Below, piece by piece: positions 44,130 through 55,490 of a DNA stretch of 64,000 nt (the first letter of the stretch is position 1; each line of letters begins with the position of its first letter). The notes below the pieces were generated by a model. It made no database searches. It saw nothing but the letters and a program-made list of their open reading frames with translations, and was not told where the DNA came from. A program made the position numbers and the translations under genes. Source of the stretch: Zygnema cylindricum (taxonomy: Eukaryota > Streptophyta > Zygnematophyceae > Zygnematales > Zygnemataceae); assembly GCA_037447655.1 (NCBI GenBank), contig JBBHKE010001388.1, forward strand, positions 1 through 64,000, read 5' to 3'.

Positions 44130-45350
44130 CTGGTGCATTATCCTCAGATGAGCTGTGGCATAAAAGGTTAGGCCATGTGAATTATGATAGTATGAAAAAG
44201 ATGGTCACTGCTGGTAAAATAGAAGGAGTCACATTGTAAAACCAGTCACCTAAAACGTCTGATGGATGTGCACTAGGAAAAATACACAAATTACCGTTTT
44301 CTCAGGAGTCTGAACATAGGTCTACGAAACTTTTGCAACTCATTCATTCTGATGTTTTCGGCCTTGCAAAGGTACCATCTGCCGAGGGGATGAAATATAT
44401 GGTTACGTTTACAGATGATTTTTCAAGGTAAACTAAGGTCTACTACATGAAAGAAAAGAGTGAAGTCTTTACTCATTTTCAACAGTACAAAGCGTGGGCG
44501 GAGAAACTACACGGTCTGCCAATTCTGGAGCTCAGATTAGACAATGGCAGGGAATATAAGTCAAAAGAGTTTGAAAACTTCTTACTCAAAGAAGGTATAA
44601 GTCACAAATTGACTGTCCCATACTCTCCAGAACAGAATGGGGTCTCAGAAAGACTAAATAGAACTATCATAGAAAGCTCTAGGTCCATGCTTCCAGATAA
44701 GGACGTAGATCCGAAATTCTGGGATGAAGCATTAAATTGTGCAGTTTATATCAAAAATAGGATAGGTTCCAGATCAGTACAAACCACTCCCTATGAGATG
44801 TGGACGGGTAGAAAACCGAATGTTAGTCATTTCAAGGTCTTTGGAAGTAAATGCTTTATTTTGGATACGTATAATGATAGATGGAAAATGGAACCTAAGG
44901 GATTGTCGGGCATTCTATTAGGATACGATGATCACTCTAAAGGTTATAGAGTCTTTCTTTTTGAGAAACAAAAAATCATTGTAGCAAGGAACATCGTTGT
45001 CAAAGATGAACTAGACTCGATAGACTTATTTAAAATGACAGAGCAGCAGAAGCAGCAAAAAGTACAGGAATATATCATTTTAGATAGCATCCATTATATT
45101 GTCCCACAGATGCAAAATTCACCAATGGTACCACCGAAGTCGAAACAAAATCGGGTTGCACAACAAGTTTGCTTCGAAGCGCAACAACAACAGTCACTAC
45201 CTACGGATCGCAACCAGTGCAACAAGCGCAACGCACGAAATCCGACAATTTCATCCTCGGAATTTCCGGAGGGAATAAGATCCAGTAGCCGCCTGCAAGC
45301 AAGTTCTCACTTTGCCTACTCGGCAGCCTCACGGGAGCCTCTGACCATCC
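44130..45350 (+). pseudogene. C9 integrase (Co2), broken
   Basis: HHCC remnant LWHKRLGHVNYDSMKKM...CALGKIHKLPF. First Asp in LIHSDVFGLAK, second in LRLDNGREYKSKEF, and the Glu context in YSPEQNGVSERLNRTIIESSRSML. Then MWTGRKPNVSHFKVFGSKCF. Stops at about 44237 and 44429; 44447-45430 (327 codons) is open and runs into the RT start. Confidence 0.88.
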
Positions 45351-46133
45351 GGGAAGCCTTCTCATCACTGGAGCGGAATCAATGGATCGAGGCGGCAAAC
45401 GATGAAATGAAGTTGATCATGGAGGCTTAGATATAGGAGCTTGTGGACCTTCCTCCGGATCAAAAACCGATCGGCAGCAAATGGGTATTCAAGGTGAAGT
45501 TAAATCCAGATAATACCATTGAATGATACAAGGCTAGACTTGTGGCAAAGGGTTATAATCAAAAGGAAGGAATTTAGGATTTTGCTATCTCTAGCTGCTA
45601 TAGAAGATATGGAAATAAATCAGATGGATGTAAAGACGGCCTTTTTGCATGGAGAACTAGAGGAGACCATTTACATGCAGCATCCTGAAATGTATGCATA
45701 ACCTAGAAAAGAGCACTTAGTATGTAAACTGCTAAAATCATTGTACGGCCTAAAACAGGCCTCGAGGCAATGGAATCTAAAACTTGATGAATTCTTAACT
45801 GGTCTAGGTTTTAAAAGGATAAGCTCTGATCACTCTGTCTATGTTTTAAAGGGTGAGGATGGAATAGTATATATAGCGGTATACGTAGATGATCTACTAT
45901 TAGTTAGCAAATCAATGGCTGAAATTAACAAAACTAAAAATGCTTTAAGATCACATTTCGAGATGATAGACCTCGGTGAGGCAAAATATATTTTGGGTAT
46001 TCGGGTAGAGAGGGACAGGAAAAACAGATTAATAAAATTGACTCTAAAAGAGGCTATTGGAAACATGTTAGATGAATATGGAATGCGGGGGGCAAAAGGA
46101 TGTGTAACACCAATGGAGTTTCGGCATAAGTAA
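45351..46133 (+). pseudogene. C9 reverse transcriptase (Co2), broken
   Basis: REAFSSLERNQWIEAANDEM, then a stop at about 45428. The ETFSPVVRFP segment is missing (about 40 bp deleted near 45575, compared with C7). MEINQMDVKTAFLHGELEETIYM, LYGLKQASRQWNLKLDEFLTGL and the catalytic YVDDLLLVSKS survive, ending with TLKEAIGNMLDEYG. Confidence 0.88.
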
Positions 46134-46720
46134 GAGGGGGAAGAAACAGAACCGGGTGTTATTGTCAGTGAAATTTTTGAGTCAGGGGAGGATGATCGTA
46201 TGACACTGATACCTTACAGACAGATAGTGGGAAGCTTAATATATTTCATGAACTGTACCCGTCAGGATATTGCTGCAGCAGTTGGTGTACTGAGCAGAAG
46301 TCTAGAGAATCCGAGGAAATCTGAACGTGATGCAGCTAGAAGAGTTTTAAGATACTTGGCAGGAACCAAATACCTCAAACTCACACTAGGCCGAGGAGAA
46401 GTGAAGCCGCAAACATAGAGTGATGCAAGCTATGGCGACATGCCAAGTCGAAAATCCACCACGAGATTCGTTCTGCAAATTGGGAACGGGACTTGCTGTT
46501 GGAGCAACAAACTTCAAAAGGTCACGGCACAATCGACGATGGAGTCAGAATATATGGCAGCAAGCTCGACCCTCAAAGAACTCCTATGGGTGTAATCCAT
46601 GTTGCAAGAATTGGGATACATGCAGGTTGGTCCACAGGTGATTTGGTGTGATAACCAGGCTGCCATTGCCATTGCTTCTAACCCAAGTCACCACTTCAAA
46701 AGCAAGCACATGGATGTAAG
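46134..46720 (+). pseudogene. C9 RNase H (Co2), broken
   Basis: 46200-46418 reads RQIVGSLIYFMNCTRQDIAAAVGVLSRSLENPRK and RRVLRYLAGTKYLKLTLGRG; then a stop where C7 has QTWSDASYG. The rest (46420-46720) is in other frames, including the relic of CDNQAAIAIASNPSHHFKSK. Confidence 0.85.
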
Positions 46721-47028
46721 ATTACACTTTGTAAGGGAATAAGTGTTCTAAAGAGTGATTAAATTATACAATATGCCAGATGCAAAAATGGTTGCTGAAT
46801 GTTCACTAAAGCCCTTCCTGCTCTTAAGCTGAAGTATTGTAGGGACGCAGTGGGATTCAGTGAATAGCTGAGTTGCTGCATTGCTATACTGCCATGCTGC
46901 GCTAGTCTAATAACGTGGATGTAGTAGGACTAGGTGACTTGCTAAATTGCTACGTTGCTATGCCTCGATGCTACGCTAGTTCGACACCGAAGCTGGGCTG
47001 GCATACTCAGTCTAAAGCATTAGGGGAG
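46721..47028 (+). other. C9 3' untranslated region and polypurine tract
   Basis: About 300 bp after RNase H. It contains near-repeats of TTGCTAYRTTGCTATGC...ATGCTACGCTAGT (two units, about 46868-46905 and 46938-46980). Ends with TTAGGGGAG directly before the 3' LTR. Confidence 0.7.
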
Positions 47029-48006
47029 TGTTGTTTTTGGAAAGCTTTAAGTCTCAGCAAATTTATAGGACGGCGGAAAAATAGATCTATAGGGACACGC
47101 ATCGTCACTTGAAGCACAGTGCAGGTTTTTTGAATGGTACCGACAACGCAGCTGCGACGCAGATGGAACCAGTGCAGCTGCGGTTATTTTTGATATTGTC
47201 TGTACGGACGAACGCAGCCTGCGACGCAACAGGACAAACGCAACTGCTGATATTTTGGTACAGGACAACTCAGTTGCTACGAAACAAGACAAACGCAGCT
47301 GCGGCTGTTTTTGGTATGAGACAGCGTAGCTGCTACGAAGCTCAAATATTTAAATGTGATCATGATTTGGATAGCGCTGCTACGGTTGATATGAATCGAG
47401 TCAACGGACGAGATTCATAAGAGAATAAGTAAGTGACTCGCTAACAGATTTTATGCAACAACCTGATGGATGTACCCAATCAATTGTTAGTAAGCCAGGC
47501 GATAAGTATTTGAACAAATCACCTGTATATGATTCTTAGTAATATTGATTGTACAGTGATAGATTAGTTTTAGCGTTATCAGGAGCACTTAGACCTTAGT
47601 GGTAGTTTAGTTCTTTTGGACGTATCTTTTAGGAACACTTGTATCGGCGGTACAACACTATGTAGTAGGACAACTGAGTGAAAAGTATAAGACTTAGGAC
47701 GTAGAACATTTTATGTATCCAGACTTCTAGACTGTGTAATCTGTAGACTGTTTTTGGGAAACTTCTGAGTTGCATATCTTGGTGTATGTTTGATCAATTG
47801 AGCTGAAACTTTAAGAGTTGTCTGTCTTTGCAATATTCTATATAATGTGGTATAGTTTGAAGCAATTTGGCTTATTGTATCAGATTTGGTGAGCTGTAGA
47901 AAATAACTTTTTGATAAGATTCTTGATAAGCTTCTGTGAGTGAGATTATGTCTACTTCCACTACTACTGCTGATGCTCCACCTGCTCCAGTGGTCTTAGA
48001 ACAACA
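47029..48006 (+). repeat. C9 3' LTR
   Basis: 978 bp, TGTTGTTTTTGGAAAGC to TTAGAACAACA. Carries the in-LTR ATG at 47948 (MSTSTTTADAPPAPVVLEQQ). Lacks the 37-bp duplication of the 5' LTR. Confidence 0.9.
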
Positions 48007-48490
48007 AGGATCGTGGAGATACGTGCGTTGTTGGATAGAATTTCGTATTTGATCTCAACCGACGAAACAAATGTCTGATTCATTTGTTTCGCGCGGAATC
48101 ATATTCGTACTGTATTTAATCCGCTCCATGTACCTATGTCTGTATTTCAGTTAATCGGAATAACTACCGTAACATTGTTTAAGTATTTACCAAACCTTAT
48201 ATACTCTAGCGAACTTCTTCGACAGAACGGTTAGAGCTAACGGCTACGCGATGCTCTGCCGGTCGGGGGTTCGAGTCTTCCCGGACTCAACCTTTTGTTG
48301 AGAGTGACTTAGGTCACTCTTTAGTCCTACACAAATGGAGCTGAAGCAGCCATGGCTCCTGTACTCTCTCTCTCTCTCTTTTAGTGACTATAACAAGTAT
48401 GGGGGATGGAGAGAGAGAGGTGGAGACAGACAGCTTGCGCTCTCTTCACTTTTTATCTAATTTAGACCTAGAAAATACTTATTTTCAACA

Positions 48491-48649
48491 GGTACGATTC
48501 AACACCAGAATTAGGTAGATTAGAAGGTACAAGCATATCTAAACAAAGGGGGAAAGATGTTAGACTTTTGTAATGACTTGACCGAGTTATTTAGGAAGTT
48601 GAAGAGTGTAGTAAAACAGAAGACCGAGAAAGAGAAGGTGAATACTTTG
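48491..48649 (+). pseudogene. C4 gag, third fragment
   Basis: After the GGTAC duplication the gag continues with stops: NKGGKMLDFCNDLTELFRKLKSV and KTEKEKVNTLC, matching C11 GGKMLDYCNDL and C3 GEKILDFCNEL. Cut at 48649 by a Co2-type LTR start. Confidence 0.8.
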
Positions 48650-49939
48650 TGTTGGTTTTGAAGATTTAGTTTCGTGCGTACGCGAAATTTGGTGCGCACG
48701 CGACGTTTTGTGCGTATATAATTACCTGATATAATGTGGAGGTTCAAATCATTTTATAGAATGGGGGAGTGAACGTTAAGAAAATTGTTTGTAAACATAC
48801 GTAAAACAAAAATGAATGACGCGAACCAACGCACATATTTTTGGAATGCGTTGGAGAAATGTATAGCAGATCGCGAAGCGATCCAATGATTTATATTCGA
48901 AATGGTTTAAAGTTTATGCCGGCCGTACGGTACCTAATGTGACAAGCGGCAATTATGGAGAGTACGCGATGGTACAGAGAATCTATTTTGGATAGGTGTA
49001 CTTCAATTTTGACAAGCGGCATTTATGACGAAGTACGCGGTTTCGGTACGGACAGGATTTGGATGGTACGGTATCATTTTGGCGATTGGATCCTGTTATA
49101 CTTCGAAAGCGGACGGCGTCCGCCACTATTTTTTGAGAGTTCACACTATTTTGACGACGTGAAATTATGTCGACCGTACGTTTGTGATATCGACTTGCTA
49201 CGTGGACTTATCGGCAAATGAAAAGTTGGCGCTTATAAATCATATTTTGCGGACGCGTTAGTGTAAATATTTGAAGCAACATTGTCTGATCTTATGGGAA
49301 TTAATGATTTAATGTTGATTATAATAGTTTACTTTTGAGTGATTATTTAGGGTTTCAGAAGTTGAATTTGTGTTTTTTGTTTCGTTCTTGTAGACAAGTG
49401 TACGCTTACGATTAGTTGACTCTCAAGTGTACACTTACGATTAGTTTTTTCTTCGTAGTAGTTTATTACGATAAAATAGGACTTAATGACAGTTACGTGA
49501 TTTGTTGACAGCTCACAAGTGTATATATAGCTATGAACTTTGATAATGAAAATCATTAATGCTAGTAAAGAAATTTGGGGACCAAATATGTAGTATTATA
49601 TGGTTATCGATTAGGTCATGCATTTGAGTAATATATTTATTGATATACTTTTGTTTATTTAATATTTATGTGAGATTCTACTTTTTGGTTATTATTTATA
49701 TATGTTATTTATATATTTGATTTTTATGGATTATTTATGCATTTGTCATAGGGTTTTTTATGATGATGAAGATAAATTAAGCTTTTATTCCATGAAACCC
49801 TAGTTGTTGTCTATGTGACTGTGTACGTATTTTGCTCTGTCTGTGTACGGATTGTTGATGCATTTGTGTATGCATGTTTGTAGCGTCTGTGTACGCATTG
49901 GGAGGGTACACATTTCAAATGATTGTTCATTGGCCTAGC
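48650..49939 (+). mobile_element. Diverged Co2-type LTR-like sequence
   Basis: Starts TGTTGGTTTTGAAGATTTAG, the Co2 LTR start, exactly where C4 gag breaks. It has CGTACGCG-rich U3 with a repeated block GACAAGCGGCANTTATG (48941 and 49009) and the late block ATTTAGGGTTTCAG shared with the long Co2 LTRs. I cannot find the usual ATG-proline end or a primer site before C6 begins. An 88-codon frame (48955-49221) is not recognised. Confidence 0.55.
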
Positions 49940-50961
49940 TTCAATTATGTGTCCTCCATTGGACTAAAGAATTCAGGAAGCCTCTAGATAGTTTTTTAAC
50001 TAACCCACTTCAAGCCATAACAACTGCTGCCCAAGAAGGCAAACTGATAGTCTGACAGCACCTCTATACAGCTTTGACCCCCTTGAGTCCATAGCAAAAA
50101 GAATCATTGAAAACAACCAACCAGCCGATAAGTTATGAGCTAGCAAAAATGCCAATTTTATACAAAGCTCTCTTAGAGAGAGGTGACTACCTACCAGCTT
50201 TTTCAAAGTCCAAAACCCCTCTCACAACCCCTATCTACTAAAGTACGAACCAATCATATGACTGTAAAGTACAAAAAGGTACTTCGGCCGATGTCCTTTC
50301 TGTACGCCCTGTGTAAGAGAAGGCCTCTAAGTGGACGCGTGTCACCCTTCCACTCGTCCGTATGTTCCCGAAATCTCTGCGACCAAATGTAATCCCTCCA
50401 CGTGGCGCCAGTTCATGCCGCATACATAAACGCCAAAGTGACCATTACGCTACCGTGATTACTACCGTGATCTGGGTAGTGATGTGTGCCGTCCGATTAA
50501 ATCTGATATTGAATGTCGGTCGTCGAAACAAATGTCCGATTCATTTGTTTTGTGCGAAATGACGTCTGCACTAAACTTCAACTAGTTCTATGTTCCTTCG
50601 ATCATATTTTAGTTAATCGGTTTCAGTACCATACATTAGTTTAAATACGTATCAAACCCTCTATATCATAACGGACTTTTACGACAGACTGGTTAGAGCT
50701 AACAACTACGCCGGGCTCTGCCGGTCGAAGGTTCGAGTCCTGCCGGACTTAACCTTTTGTTGAGAGTGACTTAAGTCACTCTTTAGTCTTGCCTATAGAG
50801 TTGAGGCAGCCATGGCTCCATCACTCTCTCTCTCTTTGAGTGACTACAACAAATATGGGTGCAAGAGAGAAGAGATGAAGGCAGGCTGCCTATATTTTCC
50901 TTTTCTGTTTCCGCAAATATATTTAGACATAGAAAATACCCAAAAACTAGTTATTTCAACA
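49940..50961 (-). repeat. C6 3' LTR
   Basis: Plus reading TTCAATTATGTGTCC to TTATTTCAACA. tRNA-like module about 50683-50756 with perfect B box GGTTCGAGTCC and A-box-like TGGTTAGAGCTAAC. It is followed by the perfect 20-bp palindrome AGAGTGACTTAAGTCACTCT (50763-50782) and the hairpin 50804-50891. Confidence 0.85.
50683..50756 (+). other. tRNA-like module with intact A and B boxes (C6 copy)
   Basis: CTGGTTAGAGCTAAC (A box) and GGTTCGAGTCC (B box) are both close to the Pol III consensus with tRNA-like spacing. The strand is antisense to C6. It does not close into a cloverleaf with a 5' acceptor arm, so I do not call a tRNA gene. The best-preserved promoter-like version in the window. Confidence 0.7.
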
Positions 50962-51171
50962 CTCCCCTTATTTTCTAGTCTAATTTTAACTTTTCTTTTA
51001 GTCAACATATTTCCCTTTAATATTTTAATTTCGGAGAGGGCACAGGTTTGGTCATCTTGTCAGCCACCAATTCTTCATCGTATTTATACACAAGATTTAC
51101 AATTTTATTTTCAACCTTTTCCCTCACGAAGCTCAATCTTATGTCCATATGCTTAGCCTTGAAATGATGTT

Positions 51172-51700
51172 TTAATTGGCTGCAATAGCAATGGCAGCTT
51201 GATTATCACAAAAAACTTCATGCACTCCCTCCTTCATATACCCTAATTCTTGCAACAAGGATTTGACCCAGATCAACTCTTTCAGAGCAAAACAAGTGGC
51301 CATATACTCAGACTCTATAGTAGATTGAGCAACCACATTTTGTTGCTTACTGCTCCAACAGCAAGCACTTTCTCCCACATACAACATATACCCAGAAGTG
51401 CATCTTCTCGTAGGTGCATCCCTATAATTCGCATCACTCTAAGTAGTGATATCAGTGTGCTCCCCTCCCAAATACAACCATTACTCTGTGGTTCCTACCA
51501 GATATCTCATGACTCTCTTCGCTGCCTCCCAATCTCTCTTTGTATGATTGTTAAGACTCCTACTGAGGACTCCTACTGCTGCAGCTATGTCCAGCCTTGT
51601 ACAGTTTATAAAATAGATCAAACTTCTTACGACCTGTCTATAAGATATAGGCTTCATAAAATCTCTCTCCTCTGGATTCATCCGATCATCTAAGATTATC
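51172..51700 (-). pseudogene. C6 RNase H (Co1), broken
   Basis: 51172-51387: MLYVGESACCWSSKQQNVVAQSTIESEYMATCFALKELIWVKSLLQEL and VFCDNQAAIAIAAN. Upstream VVRSLIYFINCTRLDIAAAVGVLSRSLN and AAKRVMRYLVGTTE. A frameshift near 51.45 kb removes the SDASY region from frame. Confidence 0.88.
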
Positions 51701-52430
51701 ACTTCTCCTTCTACACTCCCAACTCTTACTTTTTTCAAGTCCATGGGAGTGGTACAACTGTTAACTTTTTCCATTTGGAATATCTCAAGCATATTACCTA
51801 TTGCTTCTTTCTGAGTAAGTCTGATAATCCATTTCCCCCTATCTCTCTCCATTTAGATCCCCAAAATCTATCTTACCTCACCTAAATATTTCATATCAAA
51901 TCTGCTTCTAAGATCTTTCTTTAGCTTATTGATCTTTTCGAAAGACTTACTGAGCAGAAGCAGATCATCCACATAGATTGCAATAAAAATGATACCATTC
52001 TCATCTTCAAACATATAGAGAGAATGGTCACAGCTGATTCGGATATATCCTAGATCGGTGAGAAACTCATCTAGTTTCTTATTCCACTATTGGGGAGCAT
52101 GTTTCAGTCCATATAAGGACTTTAAGAGCCTGCAGACTTCGCTCTCTTCTCCTTTCTCCACGAACCCCTCGGGTTGCCTCATGAAAATTTCTTCCTCTAA
52201 CTCACCATTAAGAAAAGCAGTCTTAATGTCCATCTGGTGGATTTCCATGTCATCCGCTGCTTCTAGACTGAGGAGAATTCTTACTAATAGGAACCGAACA
52301 ACCGGATCAAAAATCTCCTCATAGTTGATCCCCTCCTTTTGAGTGAACCCATTCGCTACGAATCGAGCCTTATATCTCTCAATGGTATTATCTGGGTTCA
52401 CTTCTAGTTTAAATACCCATTTACAGCCAA
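51701..52430 (-). pseudogene. C6 reverse transcriptase (Co1), broken
   Basis: 52087-52401: NTIERYKARFVANGFTQKEGINYEEIFDPVVRF, MDIKTAFLNGELEEEIFMRQPEGFVEKG, LLKSLYGLKHAP, then a stop. YVDDLLLLSKSFEKINKL is visible at about 51980-51930, then stops. Continues to TQKEAIGNMLEIFQMEKVNS. Confidence 0.9.
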
Positions 52431-52960
52431 TAAGTTATCTATCTGGAGGACAATCCGCTAAATCTCAGGTATTTGCTTCCATGATGGAAGCCATCTCATC
52501 ATTTATGGCTCTAATCCATTTGTCTTTTTCAGGGCTGTTCACTGCCTCCAAGTATGACTGAGGCTCATCAGTATGAGATAGATTAGTTACCTTATGAGCA
52601 GCCTGTTTCTCTTGTATCCTTTTGATGCTCCTTCTCCCTCACTCGAACTTTGAAGTTGGAATGGAACGAAGGCTTTGGTTTCTCCTTACTGTCTCATCGG
52701 CTCCCTTATTCATGGAAGCCGGTCCTAGTTCCAATCCTTCTGTCTCCTCGAAGTCCATAAGAATATGTGAGGTGTTTGGTAGATCTCCTGTATCATAGAT
52801 CTCCCCTGAATTTGTAATTATTGTTTCACTCATGTCTTTTTCGGGAAAGGCAAGAATCTCCTCGCTTTCAAACTCAAAGAGGATTTTTATCTTTTTGGTA
52901 TATTTGAAGGGGTAAAATGACTTTTGTTCATCCATGACAACTAGGTGTTTAACCAGAATA
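52431..52960 (-). pseudogene. C6 integrase-RT linker
   Basis: 52639-52935 is open but not catalytic: an acidic, Ser/Glu-rich segment (FESEEILAFPEKD, DFEETEGLELG) ending in SLRSIPTSKFE. It corresponds to the disordered linker of C3 (PSIPAADFEGGRR). The RT start (EAVNSPEKDKWIRAINDEM type) lies at about 52560-52440. Confidence 0.75.
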
Positions 52961-53311
52961 ATATCTTGCTTTGCTAAATTATAGACTTTATATCCCTTGA
53001 CATCCTCATCATATCCTACAAAGTATCCAGGTTTGCCCTTAGCATCTAGTTTCTAGTTTTTGTTATCCGTATAAAGACTTTAAACTTGGCTACGGAATAC
53101 TTGAAGGTGTGAGATATCTCGTTTCCTTCCAACCCATCTCTCATAAGTTGTCATTCCCTTTACGGCTGAGGTAAGGACTCTATTCTTAATGTAGTTGGCA
53201 CAGTTCATGGCTTTTGCCCAAAATCTATTTCTTATTTTCTTGTCAGCCAACATACTACATACATTATCTCCTAGTGTTGAGCTCTATCTCTCAACTACCC
53301 CATTTTTTTCC
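52961..53311 (-). pseudogene. C6 integrase, C-terminal part
   Basis: Minus strand with frame breaks: LVKHLVVMDE, GYDEDVKGYKVY, RNRFWAKAMNCANYIKNRVL, SMLADKKI. Ends at the C7 insertion within the NGVVER motif. Confidence 0.78.
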
Positions 53312-53489
53312 TATTGTAATTTATAAATCTTTATTTCAGTAAATAGGAATAAATATAACTTAGGATATTTTCCTAATAGTCTACTAAAATACTTACCTTT
53401 ATTAGCGTTATAGTAGCAAAAAGTACAGTAGAGTGTATCGTACTTTTGCAGAGACACGTGTCGGGGAAAGAACGTATGCAGGTTTTTTG
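53312..53489 (+). repeat. C7 truncated 5' LTR
   Basis: TATTGTAATTTATAAATC...CAGAGACACGTGTCGGGG...GCAGGTTTTTTGGCA. Matches the long Co2 LTR at 35842 and the C7 3' LTR. Broken at a short repeat (TGGCATGGCA) where it joins integrase. Confidence 0.75.
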
Positions 53490-54630
53490 GCATGGCATGA
53501 AAGATTAGGATATATGAATTATGATAGCCATAAAAAAATGGTGAATTCGGGAAAAGTTGAGGGAGTTTCTCTCATTTCCCATCCTATAAAATCATGTGAT
53601 GGTTTTTCACTTGGCAAGATCCACAAATTGCCATTTCAACAAGAAACAGACCACAAATCGGAGAAAGTTCTACAGCTAATACATTCTGATGTTATCGGTC
53701 TTTGACAAGTGGCTTTGGCTGGAGGGGTCCACTATATGGTTACATTTACAAATGACTATTTGAGATATACCAAAGTTTACTTCATGCAACATAAAAGTGA
53801 AGTGTTTACTCACTTCAAACACTACAAAGCGTGGGCGGAAAAGCTCCATCGAGTTCCAATCTTGGCGCTGAGATCAGAAAATGGGGGAAAATATACATCA
53901 AAGGAATTCGAAGAGTTTCTCCTTCAAAAAGGTATCAGTCACAATCTTACAGTTCCATATACATTGGAGGAGAATGGTGTTTCGGAGAGATTAAATAGGA
54001 CAGTGACCAACAGTGCTCGGTCCATGCTTGCATATAAAGGGCTAGATTTGAAATTCTGGGCTGAAGCACTTAACTGTGATGTTTATATTAAGAATAGAAT
54101 TGCTTCTAGATCTATTAGCACTACACCTTTTGAGCTTTGGACAGGAGAAAAACCTGATGTTATTCACTTTAAGATCTTTGGCAGCAAGTGTTTTATTCTA
54201 GATACTTCACATGATAGATGGAAAATGGATGCCAAGGGCTTACCAGGAATTTTTATGGGGAATGATGATAATGCAAAAGGTTATAGAGTTTTTGTATTTG
54301 AGAAACAAAAAGTGGTTATCTCTAGAAATATCTAGATTAAAGATGAGATGGATTTGGTTGACTCTTTTCAAGTGCCATACAAACCGACAAAGGAAAACCA
54401 AGAATATGTCATTTTTCCCCACACGCATCAGGTTTACTTTCCACAGCCAAATAGGACAACTCTTCCTTCAGTTCCCTTAATGACTTCACAAGAGGCTTCA
54501 GAACAAGTTCCAGCTCAGGCGGAACAAATTGTTACACAACAGGTCGCGGATCAGCTAAGGCAGTCAAACCGGAGACTACCGACGATTTCAACCTCAGAAT
54601 TTTCATGGGGAAAGAGATCTAGCAGCCGTC
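53490..54630 (+). pseudogene. C7 integrase (Co2)
   Basis: WHERLGYMNYDSHKKMVNSGKVEGV and the Cys pair region KSCDGFSLGK (second Cys lost). LIHSDVIGL, a stop at 53704, then VTFTNDYLRYTKVYF, RSENGGKYTSKEFEEFL (catalytic D changed to E), LEENGVSERLNRTVTNSARSML, LWTGEKPDVIHFKIFGSKCF, GNDDNAKGYRVFVFEKQKV. 53709-54335 is open (208 codons), then one stop at 54333. Confidence 0.87.
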
Positions 54631-55490
54631 TGCAAGCAAGCTCTCACTTTGCTTTTTCTGTAGCTACAGAGAAGCCTCTAACAATTCAGGAGGCCTTTTC
54701 ATCACCTGAGAGAAATCATTGGATCGAGGCGGCAAACGATAAAATGAAATCTATTATGGAGGCACAGATGTGGGAGCTAGTGGATCTTCCCCCTGGCAAA
54801 AAAGCCATCGGCAGCAAATGGGTATTCAAGGTGGAGTTGAACCCAGACAACACCATTGAAAGGTATAAGGCCAGACTAGTGGCCAAGGGGTATAATCAAA
54901 AAGATGGTATTGATTTTGAAGAAACCTTCTCTCCAGTTGTTAGATTTCCTATTGTCAAAATCTTGCTAAGTCTAGTGGCTATAGAAAATATGGAAATACA
55001 ACAAATGGATGTTAAAACTCCTTTCTTGCATGGAGAATTAGAAAAGACCATCTACATGAAACAGCCTAATATGTAAGTAGAAAAAGGAAAGGAGGAATTG
55101 GTGTGCAAATTGATGAAATCTTTGTATGGGCTTAAACAAGCCCATAGACAATGGAATTTGAAGTTAGATGAGTTTTTGACTGGGCTAGGTTTTAAGAGAA
55201 TTAGCTCAAATCATTCTGTATATGTTCTACAAGGGGAGGATGGGATAATTGACATTGCAGTATATGTGGATGATCTAATATTAATAAGTAAGTCAATGGA
55301 TGAAATAAATCGCATTAAAGCGGCTTTAAGGTCTAGGTTTGAGATGAAGGACCTCGCAGAGGCCAAGTATATCTTAGGTATACAGGTAAAAAGAGACACA
55401 AACAAAAGGTTGATTATGTTGACTCAGAAAGAAGCAATAGGTAACATGCTGGAAAGATTTGAAATCAAATATGTGAAATGATTTATAACT
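54631..55490 (+). pseudogene. C7 reverse transcriptase (Co2)
   Basis: 54348-55076 and 55098-55481 are open, in one frame, separated by a single stop at 55074. Motifs: QEAFSSPERNHWIEAANDKM, GSKWVFKVELNPDNTIERYK, FEETFSPVVRFPIVKILL, MDVKTPFLHGELEKTIYM, SLYGLKQAHRQWNLKLDEFL and the catalytic YVDDLILISKS. The most intact Co2 RT here. Confidence 0.9.

Larger units (their letters stand above)
40586..48006 (+). mobile_element. C9: complete plus-strand Co2 (Ty1/Copia) element
   Basis: Two LTRs (1011 and 978 bp), primer site, gag, protease, integrase, RT, RNase H and polypurine tract. Inserted in C5 with target duplication GGGAT (40581-40585) and AGGAT (48007-48011). A solo Co1 LTR (42180-43372) sits in gag. 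All domains are recognisable but broken by stops, frameshifts and a ~40-bp RT deletion. Its LTRs differ at about 20 of the first 240 positions, so it is not recent. Confidence 0.9.
40053..48490 (-). mobile_element. C5: solo Co1 LTR in C4 gag, split by the Co2 element C9
   Basis: LTR parts 40053-40585 and 48012-48490 (about 1.0 kb together), plus reading TGCAATTCTGTG to TTTTCAACA. Perfect target duplication GGTAC (40048-40052 and 48491-48495). The second part carries a tRNA-like module with B box GGTTCGAGTCT (about 48268) and the hairpin (48344-48434, CTCTCTCTC with GAGAGAGAG). Confidence 0.9.
37607..48649 (+). mobile_element. C4: plus-strand Co1 remnant, gag split three ways
   Basis: An old 5' LTR (37607-38523), primer site and gag (38504-38683, 39744-40052, 48491-48649). 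The gaps are a solo Co1 LTR (C4a) and a second Co1 LTR (C5) that itself holds a complete Co2 element. The gag reading order is colinear across both insertions and with C11, which proves the nesting. At 48650 a Co2-type LTR begins and no more of C4 is seen. Confidence 0.85.

Noticed and set aside
48955-49221. 88-codon frame in the diverged Co2-like LTR as a captured gene
   Set aside because: No homology recognised and it lies within LTR-like sequence; kept only as an observation.
50683-50756. A functional tRNA gene
   Set aside because: The A and B boxes are good, but there is no 5' acceptor half pairing around the whole unit, and the same block recurs at fixed positions in many Co1 LTRs. It is an LTR module.
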